The notes below the pieces were generated by a model. The model searched no databases. It saw only the letters and a program-made list of their open reading frames with translations, and was not told where the DNA came from. The translations under genes and the position numbers were made by a program. Shown here one piece after another: positions 54,342 through 63,943 of a DNA stretch of 64,000 bases; positions within the stretch are counted from its first letter, which is position 1, and each line of letters opens with the position of its first letter. The DNA lies in contig CAVSIY010000006.1 in assembly GCA_963728165.1 (NCBI GenBank), positions 558,001-622,000 on the forward strand. The letters are read 5' to 3'. The stretch comes from Hyphomicrobium_A sp963728165. GTDB lineage: Bacteria; Pseudomonadota; Alphaproteobacteria; Rhizobiales; Hyphomicrobiaceae.

Positions 54342-55162
54342 ACTTCCCTCCTTGCGAAAATACTCGCCGCAATTGCGAGCGGGACCGCGAACCACGCCAC
54401 GAGCACGGCAAGCAGAGCGGCCGGCGCAAAATGTACCGAGGCCGACAGCCCAGCCATTCCAGAAAGCTTACGGACGTTCTCGAAGGCCGTGAGGTTGAAC
54501 AGGCGATAGACGTCGGCCGGATTGAGGAGCAGCAGGCTGGGAAAGACATCGGCTCCGATGCGACCTTTGCTGGCGACAAGCGCGCCCATCAGGGCGAGGT
54601 CGTAGACGATGACGAAAAGCAGCCATATGCCGACGGCGAGGCCGGCGGCGGTGCTGCGCTCAGTGACGAGAACACTGATGAGATAGGCAAGCGCCAGGAA
54701 CGCCAAGCCCAGAAGAACCGTGGTCAGGATGAGGCCCGCGAAGGCGCGCCAGCTCTCGGCATCTCCGCCGCCCGTCCAGGCCACCGCGGCGCCTGCCACT
54801 CCATAACCGACGATTGCCGCAAACGCCAAGATCGCCGCGTGCCCGAGAAACTTGCCGAGGATGATCTCCAGGCGCGAGACGGGATAGGTGAGCATCAGAA
54901 GCAGGCAGCCGCGCTCGGCCTCGCCGACGATCGCGTCGTACCCGAGCAGCAGGGCGATGAGCGGTATGAGGAAGATCGTGAGGCTCGACAGGCTGACGAC
55001 CGTCACTGCAAGTGGCTTCACGTCGAGAAGACCGGTCGGCGCCGAGCCCAGGAACGTTAGGGCGAAGGCGAGTGCGGCCAGAAGCAGGGTGGCGCCGGCG
55101 ATCCACTTGTTGCGGAGCCCGTCGCGGAACTCCTTGGCGGCAAAGGTGACGATAGGGCTCAT
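54338..55162 (-). CDS. nosY: NosY ABC transporter permease
   Basis: A 274-residue inner-membrane protein with six helices. MSPIVTFAAKEFRDGLRNKW is the conserved start of NosY, and LIALLLGYDAIVGEAERGCLLLMLTYPVSR is the ABC-2 permease motif. LATSQ-like cytoplasmic loops are short. With NosF and NosD it forms the transporter needed for maturation of the NosZ CuZ site. It overlaps nosF by four bases. Confidence 0.93.
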   Translation of the reverse strand: MSPIVTFAAKEFRDGLRNKWIAGATLLLAALAFALTFLGSAPTGLLDVKPLAVTVVSLSSLTIFLIPLIALLLGYDAIVGEAERGCLLLMLTYPVSRLEIILGKFLGHAAILAFAAIVGYGVAGAAVAWTGGGDAESWRAFAGLILTTVLLGLAFLALAYLISVLVTERSTAAGLAVGIWLLFVIVYDLALMGALVASKGRIGADVFPSLLLLNPADVYRLFNLTAFENVRKLSGMAGLSASVHFAPAALLAVLVAWFAVPLAIAASIFARREV

Positions 55163-56091
55163 GCGCCCTCTCCTTGCTCGGCAGCCGACGAGATGGGGCG
55201 GCCGCTATAATGGAGATAGAGGTCGTCGAGACTGGGCGGGCGAATTTCCAGATCGGCGCAGACGTCGCCGAAGCTTGCAAGTGTGCGCAGCAGTGTCATC
55301 TTCTGCGAGGCAGAGCAGTCAATATCGATGGCGCGCTCATCGGCAAGGATAGTCCGCGCGAACGAGCCGTTGAGGCGATGTGCGATGGCCTTGGCGTCTC
55401 CCGTCGCGCGGACAGTGACGGGCAAGCCTGCCTCGCGTCGCAGCGTATCGAGATCGCCAAAGGCGACGAGGCGCCCCTCGCGCATGACGGCAGCTAGGTC
55501 CGTGCGCGCCTCGAGCTCGGTCAGGATGTGCGACGAGATAATGACGGTGGTGCCGGTCGCGGTGAGCTGACGTATGACCTGGAAGAACTCGTGACGTAAG
55601 ACAGGATCGAGGCCGGTCGTCGGCTCGTCCAGCAGTAACAGCTTCGGCGTCCCAAGCAGCGCCTGCGCCAGGCCGAGCCTCTGTCGCATCCCCTTGGAGT
55701 AGGTGTGCACCCGGCGCGTCGCCGCGGACGACAGCCCAACCCGCTCCAACAGTGCGGGACAGCATGTCGGGGAGAGGCCCTTCAGACGTGCGTAGAAGTC
55801 GAGCGTATCGGCGCCCGTCAGCTCTTCATGAAAGGCAACATTCTCCGGCAAGAAACCAAGTTGTTGCCGGAAGGACTTGTCGGCGCTCGCCGGGTCGGCG
55901 CCCAGCACCTCGACACGCCCGGCGGTGGGGCGAATAAGACCGAGGACGAGCTTCATCAGCGTCGTCTTGCCTGCACCATTATGGCCGATCAGTGCCAAGC
56001 ATTTGCCTTGCGGAAGGGTGAGGTTGATCCCCTCCAGCACCATATGACCGCTGTAGTCCTTGCCGGCGTTCTCGATGGTGACAACAGACAT
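55159..56091 (-). CDS. nosF: NosF ABC transporter ATPase
   Basis: A 310-residue ATP-binding protein. Walker A is GHNGAGKTTLMK near residue 38, the signature YSKGMRQRLGLAQALL near 132, and Walker B KLLLLDEPTTGLDP near 155, with the switch His in IISSHILTELEAR. The C-terminal 90 residues are an extra domain typical of NosF. It powers NosDFY in NosZ maturation. The start is the ATG at 56091 (MSVVTIENAG); a TTG lies one codon before. It is eight bases downstream of nosD. Confidence 0.94.
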   Translation of the reverse strand: MSVVTIENAGKDYSGHMVLEGINLTLPQGKCLALIGHNGAGKTTLMKLVLGLIRPTAGRVEVLGADPASADKSFRQQLGFLPENVAFHEELTGADTLDFYARLKGLSPTCCPALLERVGLSSAATRRVHTYSKGMRQRLGLAQALLGTPKLLLLDEPTTGLDPVLRHEFFQVIRQLTATGTTVIISSHILTELEARTDLAAVMREGRLVAFGDLDTLRREAGLPVTVRATGDAKAIAHRLNGSFARTILADERAIDIDCSASQKMTLLRTLASFGDVCADLEIRPPSLDDLYLHYSGRPISSAAEQGEGA

Positions 56092-56098
56092 CAAAGCC

Positions 56099-57432
56099 TC
56101 ACATCATTGTCCGCAGCCCGCTGCCTTCTTGCGCGGGATCGCGCGGCGCGGGCGTGAGATCGACGTTCTTGGGCAACGGCACCGGCGCGGCGCCCGGCGT
56201 CATCAATGGAAAACTGTCGATCGCGCCGCCGGGATAGAGCGTCGGGAATTGCTGCTGCACATAGCGCAGCGTCTCAACGGCGGGGCTCGACAGGAGGAGC
56301 TTCACCAGCGGGTATTTCCACAGCACCCAGTCAACGAGCGTGTTGGGGCGGTAGGCGGTGTCCGCGATGCCGTCACCGTTGAGATCGAATGCCGGATTGT
56401 CGCTCCAGTAGTTGCCGCGACCGTCCTTCGACCATTCGTAAAGCTTGAGGCCGGTGTACTTCACCTGCGTCTCATTGCCGATGAAGCTGTTGCCGTAGAA
56501 GATGTTGCGTTCCGAGCCGCCGGTGAAGTGCACGCCGACGCCGCACTGCTCGAGTCGGTTGCCGTGGATATCATTGGCGACGGAGGTGTAGATGAAGAAA
56601 CACTTCTCGCCGGTCCCGTAGATGTAGTTGTCCGCGGCTTCCGAGTGGTGCGTCGTGTGCAGCATTAGGCCGTGCTCGAGGTCGGCAATGGAAACGTTGC
56701 GCAGCACTCGGATGTGATCGGAGTACATGAGGGCATAACCGACATGGTTGCGGATCGACACGTTGTCCGTCACCTCGTTGCGGTTGGCGTACATGTAGTG
56801 GACGGCAAAGCGGAGCTGCTCGAAGCGGTTGCCGCGAATGATGTTTCCGTGGCTCACCTCGATGAAGATGCCATCGCGGCCGCCAATGACGCTGGTTCCC
56901 CTCGATCAGGGACCCGGAGTTGTTCCAGACGTGAATGCCGTTGCCGCGGTCATTGAGCCAGAGGTCGTTGCGGTTCGCGATGTCATTGTTGCGCACCACG
57001 GCATCCTTGCAGCCATGCAGCACGATGCCGAACAGGTTGCCCTCGACGTGGTTGCCGTCGATGACCGGGCGGTCGGCGCCCTTCTCGACGTAGATGCCGC
57101 TGTCGAAGTCTTCCCCGCGTGTGCCTGAGCCGCGCACGGTGAAGCCGCGGACAGTCACGTCTGGTGCGAGGATCTTGAGAACCGTGCCGGTTCCCTTGTT
57201 CTCCACGACGGTGCCCGCGGCCGCCTCGATCGCCAGCGGCTTGTCGATGATGATCGGACCGCTATAGGTTCCCGGCTCGACGATCGAGCCGGTCACCTGG
57301 TTGAGCGGCGGCGACGGCTTGTCGAAGGCCGGAGGCTTCCACGAGCACGCGCACGTCCTTGGCGTCTGCTGGCGCAACGAGCGCCAGCAGAACGCACAAG
57401 GCGACGCCAAGGATCGGTCGCAAGCCTCCCAT
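56099..57432 (-). CDS. nosD: NosD periplasmic copper-site maturation protein (two frameshifts)
   Basis: A 443-residue right-handed beta-helix protein after correction. The signal peptide MGGLRPILGVALCVLLALVA ends ADA. The first break is an extra base near 57285, between QAVAAAQPGDRL and IVEPGTYSGPIIIDKPL. The second, near 56895, lies between NNSGSLIEGN and SVIGGRDGIFIEVSHGN. Carbohydrate-binding-type repeats follow, such as NIIRGNRFEQLRFAVHYMYANRN and GVGVHFTGGSERNIFYGNSF, then GNYWSDNPAFDLNGDGIADTAY. It delivers copper to NosZ with NosFY. The corrected length matches the family exactly, so sequence errors are likely. Confidence 0.9.
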
Positions 57433-57434
57433 AA

Positions 57435-59359
57435 CTAGGCCTTCTCGACCAACATCTGCCCCTGCATCTCCATGTGGAGCGCATGGCAGAACCACTGGCA
57501 GTAGTAGTAGGTGACGCCCGGCTTGCCCGCCTTGAACGTCACGGAGGCCGTCGCCTGCGGGGCGACCTCCATTGCAATTCCATATCCGACCAGCGTGAAG
57601 CCGTGCGTCAGGTCGACGATGTCATCGACGTTGGTGACGAACACCGTCACCTCGTCGCCTTCCTTCACCTTGAATTGCTCAATGCCGAATGCCGGCGCCG
57701 ACGAGGTCATGTAGACGCGGACCTTGTTGCCGTCGCGGATCACCTTGTTGTCGCCCTCGAGATCGATGCCGTCCTTCTTGGCCCATTCACGGGCAAAATC
57801 GAAGAATGGATCAGCGCGATTCCAGATCTCGACGGGCTTCAGCATGGAGGCAGGCAGGATTGTTGCGTCGTGAGGCTCTGCGAATGTCGGCCCATCGTGC
57901 ACCAACACCATCGTGTCGCCCGAGATATCGATCAGCTGGTCGTTCTCGGGCTTCAGCGGTCCAACGTTGAGAAACCGATCCTTCGAGAACTTGCACAGGG
58001 CTACAGCCCATTTGCCATCGGCATCCTTCGTTTCCCCGAGCGTCGAGTTGATGTGGCCAACCTGGTAGTGAATATCGATCTTCTGCTTGATCGGATTGAC
58101 CTTCTCGCCCTTGTAGGCTCTCAGCGCCTCGTCGAGGTTCCACTTGACGATCTGTGAGTCGATGAACAGCGCGGTATAGCAGTTGCCGCGTCCGTCAAAT
58201 GTCGTGTGCAGCGGGCCAAGGCCGACCTCGAGGTTGCCGACGATCGCATCGTTCTCCTTGATCTTGCCGGCGAACAGCTCGTCGAGCTTATCCCAGGAAA
58301 TGATCGTCACGGTCGGCGACAGCTTGCCGGAGACCACGAGATGCTTACCGTCGGGAGCCGCTTGGCAGCCGTGCGGGCTGGTGGCTATTGGAATGTAGCG
58401 CGTGACGTTGAGCTTCGAGGACTTGGTCCCGTCGACGATCTTGACGCCGTTGACCTCCTCGTAGTTCCCGTCGGCGATCGCCTGCTCAATGGCCTTGATG
58501 TTGAAGACGACGACGTGGTCCTTGTCGAACGCCGTCATCTCGGCGAGCGTTATGCCTTCCTCTGCATCATAGCAGGTCGAGGCGACGTACTTGCCCTGGT
58601 AATCCGCATCGTTGTTGTCGAGGTTGCCGCTGACCTTCACCTGCCAGGCAATCTGCATCTTGTCGCTGTCGAGTGCGGTAAAGATCGAGTTCCACTTCTT
58701 GTAATCGTCGAGATCGCGGCCGTCATTGTGGATCGGAACGCGAAACTCTCCGTTGCAGAACACGTAGCCCGTCTTAGGATAGCGCTGCAGCCGCAAGCCG
58801 TGGATGGCGTGCGCATTCGGTATCTCTGTGATCTTGTCGGTTTTCATCACGTCGAGACGGATGCGGGCCACGCGGCAGTTGGCCTTGTCGTTCACGAACA
58901 CATAGCGGCCGTCGTATCTTCCATCCGTGTAGGACGGACGCGGATGGTGGAGGTCGCCATTATGAAAGGTGTTCATGCCGATGGAGGCCAGATACTCCTT
59001 GGTCTTTGGCGTCAGTCCTTCGGTGAGTATCCGCAGGCTCTCGTTGGTGCGCCCCCAGCCCGTCGCGCTGCACCGGTTGAAGACCGGGAATGCGCATGAG
59101 CTCGCGCATGGACGGCAGCCCGAGGATGCGCAGCTCGCCCGAATGGCCGCCGGACCAGAAGCCGTAGTATTCGTCGAGCTTGCCGGGTGGCACGTTGATT
59201 TTGGACTCTTCGTCGGCGTGCGCCGGCCGAGTGCCGGCGAGCGTCAATGCGCCCGCCGTGCCCGTGGCGAGGCCGCCCGTGCCGGCAATCGTAGCAACAG
59301 TCAATCCAGAGCCGAGGACTTCGCGCCTGTTGACTCCTTCTTTGCTTCGTCTTGGACAT
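57435..59359 (-). CDS. nosZ: Nitrous-oxide reductase NosZ (two frameshifts)
   Basis: A 640-residue periplasmic enzyme after correction; it reduces N2O to N2. The start MSKTKQ is followed, after one extra A near 59340, by EGVNRREVLGSGLTVATIAG, a twin-arginine (Tat) signal, which places it in clade I. A second extra base near 59085 breaks RIP-VFNRCSATGWGRTNES. The rest is open. CuZ-site histidines occur in FHNGDLHHPRPS, AHAIHGLRLQ, TSPHGC, GPLHTTFDG and FAEPHDATIL. The CuA motif is YYYCQWFCHALHMEMQG near the C-terminus. All catalytic motifs are intact. Confidence 0.93.
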
Positions 59360-59435
59360 CTTGCTCTCCTTTGAGCTGGTCGACTTTTTATGCGGAAGGG
59401 GCCGTCAGTTGACTGGCTCCAATTCCTTCACGGCT

Positions 59436-61610
59436 TCAGGTTTCGGTATGTGCGGATTTCTTGCCCCGCCTCTCGCGCTTCATGACGAGCGGCGGACAGG
59501 TGTGGTCGTCCCAGTAGATGACCTGGCAGTGCATGCAGTAGAGGCACTCGTTGGGATTGATCTGGCCCAGCGGGTGGATCGCCTGGACCATGCAGTTCTT
59601 GGCGCAGAGCTGGCACTCGTAGCCGCACTGCTTGCGCCGCTTGAGCCAGGTGAACATGCGCCCGCGGCCTGGGATCGCGAGTGCCGCGCCAAGGACGCAG
59701 AGGTAGCGGCAATAGAATCGCTCGATGAAAAGCCCCGCAATGAGCAGTCCGAGCGCGAAGACCACGAAGGGCCACTCGCGCATGAAGTGTAAGAGCACCA
59801 CCGTCTTGAAAGGCTCCACCTCGGCCAGCTGCTCGGCGAGTGCCATGTTGCCGAGCGATACGCCGAAAAGCCCGAGAAAGAGGATGTACTTGAGCGCCCA
59901 GAGCCGCTCGTGCCACGCGAAGGGCACTGCATACTGCCGGACGCCCAGTCGCCGGGCTGTGTGATTGAGAAGCTCTTGAAGTGCGCCGAATGGGCAAAGC
60001 CAACCGCAAAAGCCGCCACGGCCCCAAAACAGCAGCGAGACGGCGGTTGCACACCAGAGCATGAAGATCAGGGGCTCGAGCAAAAAGAAATCCCAGCGGA
60101 AGCCCGAGAAGACCGAATTCGCGAACGTGAAAACGTTGACGACGGAGAGCTGGGCCTTGGCGTAGAGGCCGAGCCAAAAAACGCTGAACAGCAAAAATCC
60201 CATGCGCAGCCGGCCGAAGAGAACGGGCCGCTTCACGAGCCAATCCTGGAAAAAGAAGATGAGCGTCAGCACGAAGAGCGAGAGCGCCAAGATGGCTATG
60301 TCGATCACGCGGGAGCGCCAGATTTTGACCCAAAGGGCTGTGGCGGGTGGTGCTGCCGATGCGAGTGGCGCCGCGGCAGCGACCTCCTTTGGTGCTTCCT
60401 TGGTCGCGAGCAGCTTCGCGGGGAGCTGATAGGGAAGCGAGAAACTCGTGTAGGCCTTCTTGATCGGGCCAATGGGCCGCTGCGCCAACAGCTCGAGGCG
60501 GAAGGGCTGTGCCGGGTCGAACTTCACCGTCTTGGGAATGCGAAAAAGCGCAACCTCCTTGAACTCCGGTGCGCTGGCAGCGGCAAAGCGATCGAGCCTG
60601 CGGTAGTTCTTGTCCGTGAAGAGGATCGTCGTGTCGTTCTGGACAAGCTGCAGCCGGTCGAAGATGCCGCCGCGCACAAATCCGGAGCCGCGGAAGCTAT
60701 AATCACCGTTTGCCGCGACGACGATTGCGCGCTGCCCCGTCCCGAGCCACGACGACGCGGCCCCATAGTCCTGAGGGCTCAGGAGGGAGCGGCCGATCGT
60801 TTCGACGCTGAAAAGCGCCAGATAGAGATCTATGAAGTCCTCCGCCGGCACGCCCGCCCGTGCGTAAGGCTCCGGACTGCCGACCCCAATCTTCTTAAAG
60901 GCGGCGTTGGCTTCGGCGTTCGAAAGGTGAAGCCGACGGACCGAGCCGTCACCAAGCAAGGCAGGCCAGTCGAGAGCTTCAAAGGGGATGTCGGCGAGGA
61001 CCGTGACAATCCGTGACGCCGGGGCTCCGGCTACCGGCGATGGAGCCTTGAACCCGGCTATGCCCCGCGACTTGGCAATCTCCAGCGCTTGCCGCGGCAA
61101 GCCGTCATTGATGACGACAGCTGTAACGGTCGCACCGCTGATGATGTCGACTGCGCCGTCTTGTCCCTGCTTGGAGATCTCGATGACGTTGCGCCCGACG
61201 TAGCGGGCGACGAACTCGAAGAGCCTCTCTTGCGGAATGCCGATCAGCAGGATGGGCTCGTGGTGCTCCGTTACCTTCGCACCCGTGATCGTGCCATCGA
61301 GATCGAGACCAGCCAGGATTTTGATGGGTTTTCCCGAATAGCCCGTGTCGCTGGTCTCGAAGACGTAGCCCGCGATCTTGCCGTTCTTGTAGGCGGCCGC
61401 TGCGGGTGGCGTGCCCTCCACCGGACCGAAACGCTCTGCTCCAGGAAAGACATCGGCCGGCTTGACGTCGGCCTTGTAGACGCCAAAGCCCGCCGCATGA
61501 GCGACTGCTGCGAGCAGCAGGCTACCGGCCAGCGCGATCCCTCCAGCTGCGAGGCGCCTGCCAACGTGAGCGGCACGATAGGGTGAGCACGGATTTGCTT
61601 CAATCGGCAC
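59436..61610 (-). CDS. nosR: NosR, membrane-bound flavo-iron-sulphur protein
   Basis: About 724 residues. A signal-like segment comes first (RRLAAGGIALAGSLLLAAVA), then a periplasmic FMN domain with the flavinylation site DIISGATVTAVVIND. Five or six membrane helices follow. The C-terminal polyferredoxin region has CGWLCPFGALQE, CRYLCVLGAAL, CGYECQLCAKNC and CLYCMHC...HTCPP. NosR passes electrons from the quinone pool to NosZ and is needed for nos expression. The start is unclear: GTG at 61649 or 61610. I prefer the latter because an Fnr-type box is centred 47 bases before the former. Confidence 0.92.
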   Translation of the reverse strand: MPIEANPCSPYRAAHVGRRLAAGGIALAGSLLLAAVAHAAGFGVYKADVKPADVFPGAERFGPVEGTPPAAAAYKNGKIAGYVFETSDTGYSGKPIKILAGLDLDGTITGAKVTEHHEPILLIGIPQERLFEFVARYVGRNVIEISKQGQDGAVDIISGATVTAVVINDGLPRQALEIAKSRGIAGFKAPSPVAGAPASRIVTVLADIPFEALDWPALLGDGSVRRLHLSNAEANAAFKKIGVGSPEPYARAGVPAEDFIDLYLALFSVETIGRSLLSPQDYGAASSWLGTGQRAIVVAANGDYSFRGSGFVRGGIFDRLQLVQNDTTILFTDKNYRRLDRFAAASAPEFKEVALFRIPKTVKFDPAQPFRLELLAQRPIGPIKKAYTSFSLPYQLPAKLLATKEAPKEVAAAAPLASAAPPATALWVKIWRSRVIDIAILALSLFVLTLIFFFQDWLVKRPVLFGRLRMGFLLFSVFWLGLYAKAQLSVVNVFTFANSVFSGFRWDFFLLEPLIFMLWCATAVSLLFWGRGGFCGWLCPFGALQELLNHTARRLGVRQYAVPFAWHERLWALKYILFLGLFGVSLGNMALAEQLAEVEPFKTVVLLHFMREWPFVVFALGLLIAGLFIERFYCRYLCVLGAALAIPGRGRMFTWLKRRKQCGYECQLCAKNCMVQAIHPLGQINPNECLYCMHCQVIYWDDHTCPPLVMKRERRGKKSAHTET

Positions 61611-61689
61611 ACTCGATCTCCCACGCGAGAGCAGCCGCCCGCGATGCACTGCAATGATTTAAGGTTACACGCACCGGGCACCACGGCAC

Positions 61690-61703
61690 TTAACCGCGAT
61701 CAA
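61690..61703 (-). promoter_or_regulatory. Fnr/Nnr-type box upstream of nosR
   Basis: TTGATCGCGGTTAA on the minus strand matches the TTGAT-N4-ATCAA consensus at eight of ten positions. It lies between the divergent nosR and Crp/Fnr-family genes, 87 bases before the preferred nosR start. If centred at -41.5, transcription would begin near 61655. The regulator encoded next door is the natural candidate to bind it. Confidence 0.6.
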
Positions 61704-61849
61704 CCGATGCGCTCGCGCCGCTGCGACAGAGGCAGCAAGCGCGCTGCGCCTTGCGGCGCAAATCGCGGGCAACGTAGGATGGGTTGGGCGGCCACGTTGC
61801 ATGTTGCGGCGCGGCAGATTCTAAAAAGACCTCTCACCAACCAGGGCCA

Positions 61850-62549
61850 ATGGACCAAAGCGACTGGCAGATTGTGCGCTCGACCCCGCTGTTCGGCGCG
61901 ATGCCGCAGGAAGTGGCGCAGTCCCTTGTCGGCAATCAGGCAGTGCGCGTCTACGAAAAGGGCACGCTGCTCTTCCAGCAAGGCGAGACCGCCAGGTCGT
62001 TCTTCGTGGTGCTCGACGGTTGGGTGAAGCTCTTCCGCACCACGCCCGACGGCAGCGAGGCAGTCGTCGGCGTCTTCCGCCGCGGCGAAAGCTTCGCTGA
62101 GGCGGCCATCTTTATTGGCGGCCGTTATCCGGTGAGCGCAGAGGTCGCCACGACGGCACGGCTTGTGCGCATCGACGGCGAATTATTGCGCCGGCGCATC
62201 CGCGAGCAGCCGGACCTGGCCTTCTCGATGCTGGCGTCGGCCTCTCATCATCTGAAGTTCCTCGTCGAGCAGATCGAGCAGATCAAGAGCTTGTCCGCGC
62301 CTCAACGCATCGCCGACTTCCTGATCAAGCTCTGTCCCGGTGCGCGAAGGCTCCTGCGCCATCGAGCTTCCCTACGAGAAGGCGCTCATCGCGGGGCGCC
62401 TAGGGATGAAGCCCGAAAGCCTGTCGCGTGCGCTGGCCAAGCTGAGGCCGCTCGGCGTCACCGTCGAGCGCGAGCACGTTTCGATCGTTGACGCGGATCT
62501 TCTGGTGCGATTCGTCGAATCGAGGGACCTCGGCGAGGAGGGGTTCTAA
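61850..62549 (+). CDS. Crp/Fnr-family regulator, Dnr/NnrR-like (one-base frameshift)
   Basis: A 232-residue regulator after correction. The cyclic-nucleotide-binding-type barrel has EKGTLLFQQGETARSFFVVLDGWVKLFR and GESFAEAAIFIGGRYPVSAEV. A long dimer helix follows (FLVEQIEQIKSLSAPQRIADFLIKLCP). An extra G near 62340 breaks the frame before VREGSCAIELPYEKALIAGR, which leads to the helix-turn-helix LGMKPESLSRALAKLRPLGV. The four N-terminal cysteines of Fnr are absent, so it is not an [4Fe-4S] oxygen sensor and resembles the NO-responsive Dnr/NnrR group. It is divergent from nosR. Confidence 0.88.
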
Positions 62550-62580
62550 GGCGCCTCCGTCGAATTGCCGCCACCGACGA

Positions 62581-62608
62581 GATCAAGCCAGCGCATGTGC
62601 GCTTGATC
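62581..62608. promoter_or_regulatory. 28-bp dyad between regulator and nnrS
   Basis: GATCAAGC at 62581 and GCTTGATC at 62601 are perfect inverted arms around a nearly palindromic centre (CAGCGCATGTGC). The outer TTGATC elements resemble Fnr half-sites but are not in the standard spacing. It could be a terminator for the regulator gene or an operator for nnrS. Confidence 0.45.
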
Positions 62609-62677
62609 TTGGTTAGGAACTCTCATGCAAGCGCGCCGTAGGATGGTCATCTCCGATCGATGCGCTGGAGAGTGGCC

Positions 62678-63943
62678 ATGGCACAGACGTGGATTGCCAG
62701 AACCGGCTCCCGCCGCCGGGGGGCGAGCCTGGACGCGCTCTTCTCCTACGGCTTCCGGCCCTTCTTTCTGGGGGCGACCATTTACGCTGTCTTGATCATG
62801 GCCGTATGGCTCGCTTGGCTGGGCGGTCAATTTTCTTGGGGCGTCCCGTGGGCTTTGCCCATTGTCGGCTCGCCGTTCGCTTGGCACGCCCACGAGATGG
62901 TCTTCGGCTTCGCGGTGGCAGCCATCGCGGGCTTCCTACTTACGGCGATCCCGAACTGGACCGGTGCGCTGCCGCTTTCGGGATTGCCTCTGGCGCTGCT
63001 GTTCTTAACCTGGCTCGCGGGGCGGGCTGTGATGGCAGTATCGGGGCTTTTGGCGCCGGCTGTCGTCGCAATCGTGGATCTGGCCTTCCTCCCACTGCTC
63101 GGGAGCTTTGCGGCCGTGTCGCTCTTTGTCAGGCCCGCTCCCCGCAATCTCGTATTCCTTGCCGTCGTTGCCGCATTCACTGGCGCCAACGTCGTCTATC
63201 ATCTCGCCGCTGCAGGGATTATCAGCGTGCCGGACGAGATGGGCAGCATGCGATTTGCGCTCATGCTCGTTGTCCTCATGGTCTCGATCATTGGCGGCCG
63301 CATTATCCCTGCCTTCAGTCACAACTGGCTTCATCTCAATCTTGGTGCGGTGCCCATGCCGCGGCGCGTTGCATGGCTCGATGTCGCGTCGATAGCATCG
63401 ATTGCGCTGCTGGCGCTTATCCTGCTTGTACCCGTGCCGCGCGCCGTTGAGGGGGGAGTGGCATTGGCGGCCGCTCTTCTCAATGGGGCGCGACTTTTCC
63501 TCTGGCGGGGCTGGACGACGTGGCGCGCACCGATCGTCTGGATCCTGCACCTGGGGTATGCGTGGCTCGTCGTGGGGCTCCTGCTCGCGGCACTAGCCAC
63601 GGTTACGACGCGCATACCGATGGTTGCCGCCTTGCACGCGTTGGGAGCCGGGGCGGTTGCAACCATGATTCTAGCCGTAATGAGCCGGGCTTCGCTGGGA
63701 CACACTGGCCGGCCCCTCACCGCGCCGCCGCTTATCGTTTGGGCGTATGCGCTGATTACGCTCGCAGCTCTGTTGCGCGTCGCAGGCGCGCTTGTCGGCT
63801 CCCAACTCTATGCCGCCCTGCTGACTGGCGCAGCGCTGGCTTGGATCGCAGCCTTTGGGCTTTTCGTCGTCGTCTACGCGCCGATCCTGACTACGCCGCG
63901 CGTCCACACGAAAACGTCATCTGCTGCGGCAGCAAATCCTTGA
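62678..63943 (+). CDS. nnrS: NnrS family haem-copper membrane protein
   Basis: A 421-residue protein with about twelve membrane helices. LFSYGFRPFFLGATIYAVL and SPFAWHAHEMVFGFAVAAIAGFLLTAIPNWTG are the NnrS hallmarks, with the conserved His residues of WHAHEM. IIGGRIIPAFSHNWL and VMSRASLGHTGRPL hold others. NnrS relieves nitrosative stress during denitrification. GGAG eight bases before the ATG at 62678 supports that start over one six codons upstream. It follows the NO-type regulator and is likely under its control. Confidence 0.93.
   Translation: MAQTWIARTGSRRRGASLDALFSYGFRPFFLGATIYAVLIMAVWLAWLGGQFSWGVPWALPIVGSPFAWHAHEMVFGFAVAAIAGFLLTAIPNWTGALPLSGLPLALLFLTWLAGRAVMAVSGLLAPAVVAIVDLAFLPLLGSFAAVSLFVRPAPRNLVFLAVVAAFTGANVVYHLAAAGIISVPDEMGSMRFALMLVVLMVSIIGGRIIPAFSHNWLHLNLGAVPMPRRVAWLDVASIASIALLALILLVPVPRAVEGGVALAAALLNGARLFLWRGWTTWRAPIVWILHLGYAWLVVGLLLAALATVTTRIPMVAALHALGAGAVATMILAVMSRASLGHTGRPLTAPPLIVWAYALITLAALLRVAGALVGSQLYAALLTGAALAWIAAFGLFVVVYAPILTTPRVHTKTSSAAAANP

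Noticed and set aside
62603..62616. A second Fnr box (TTGATCTTGGTTAG) before nnrS
   Set aside because: The left half matches TTGAT but the right half agrees with ATCAA at only two of five positions.
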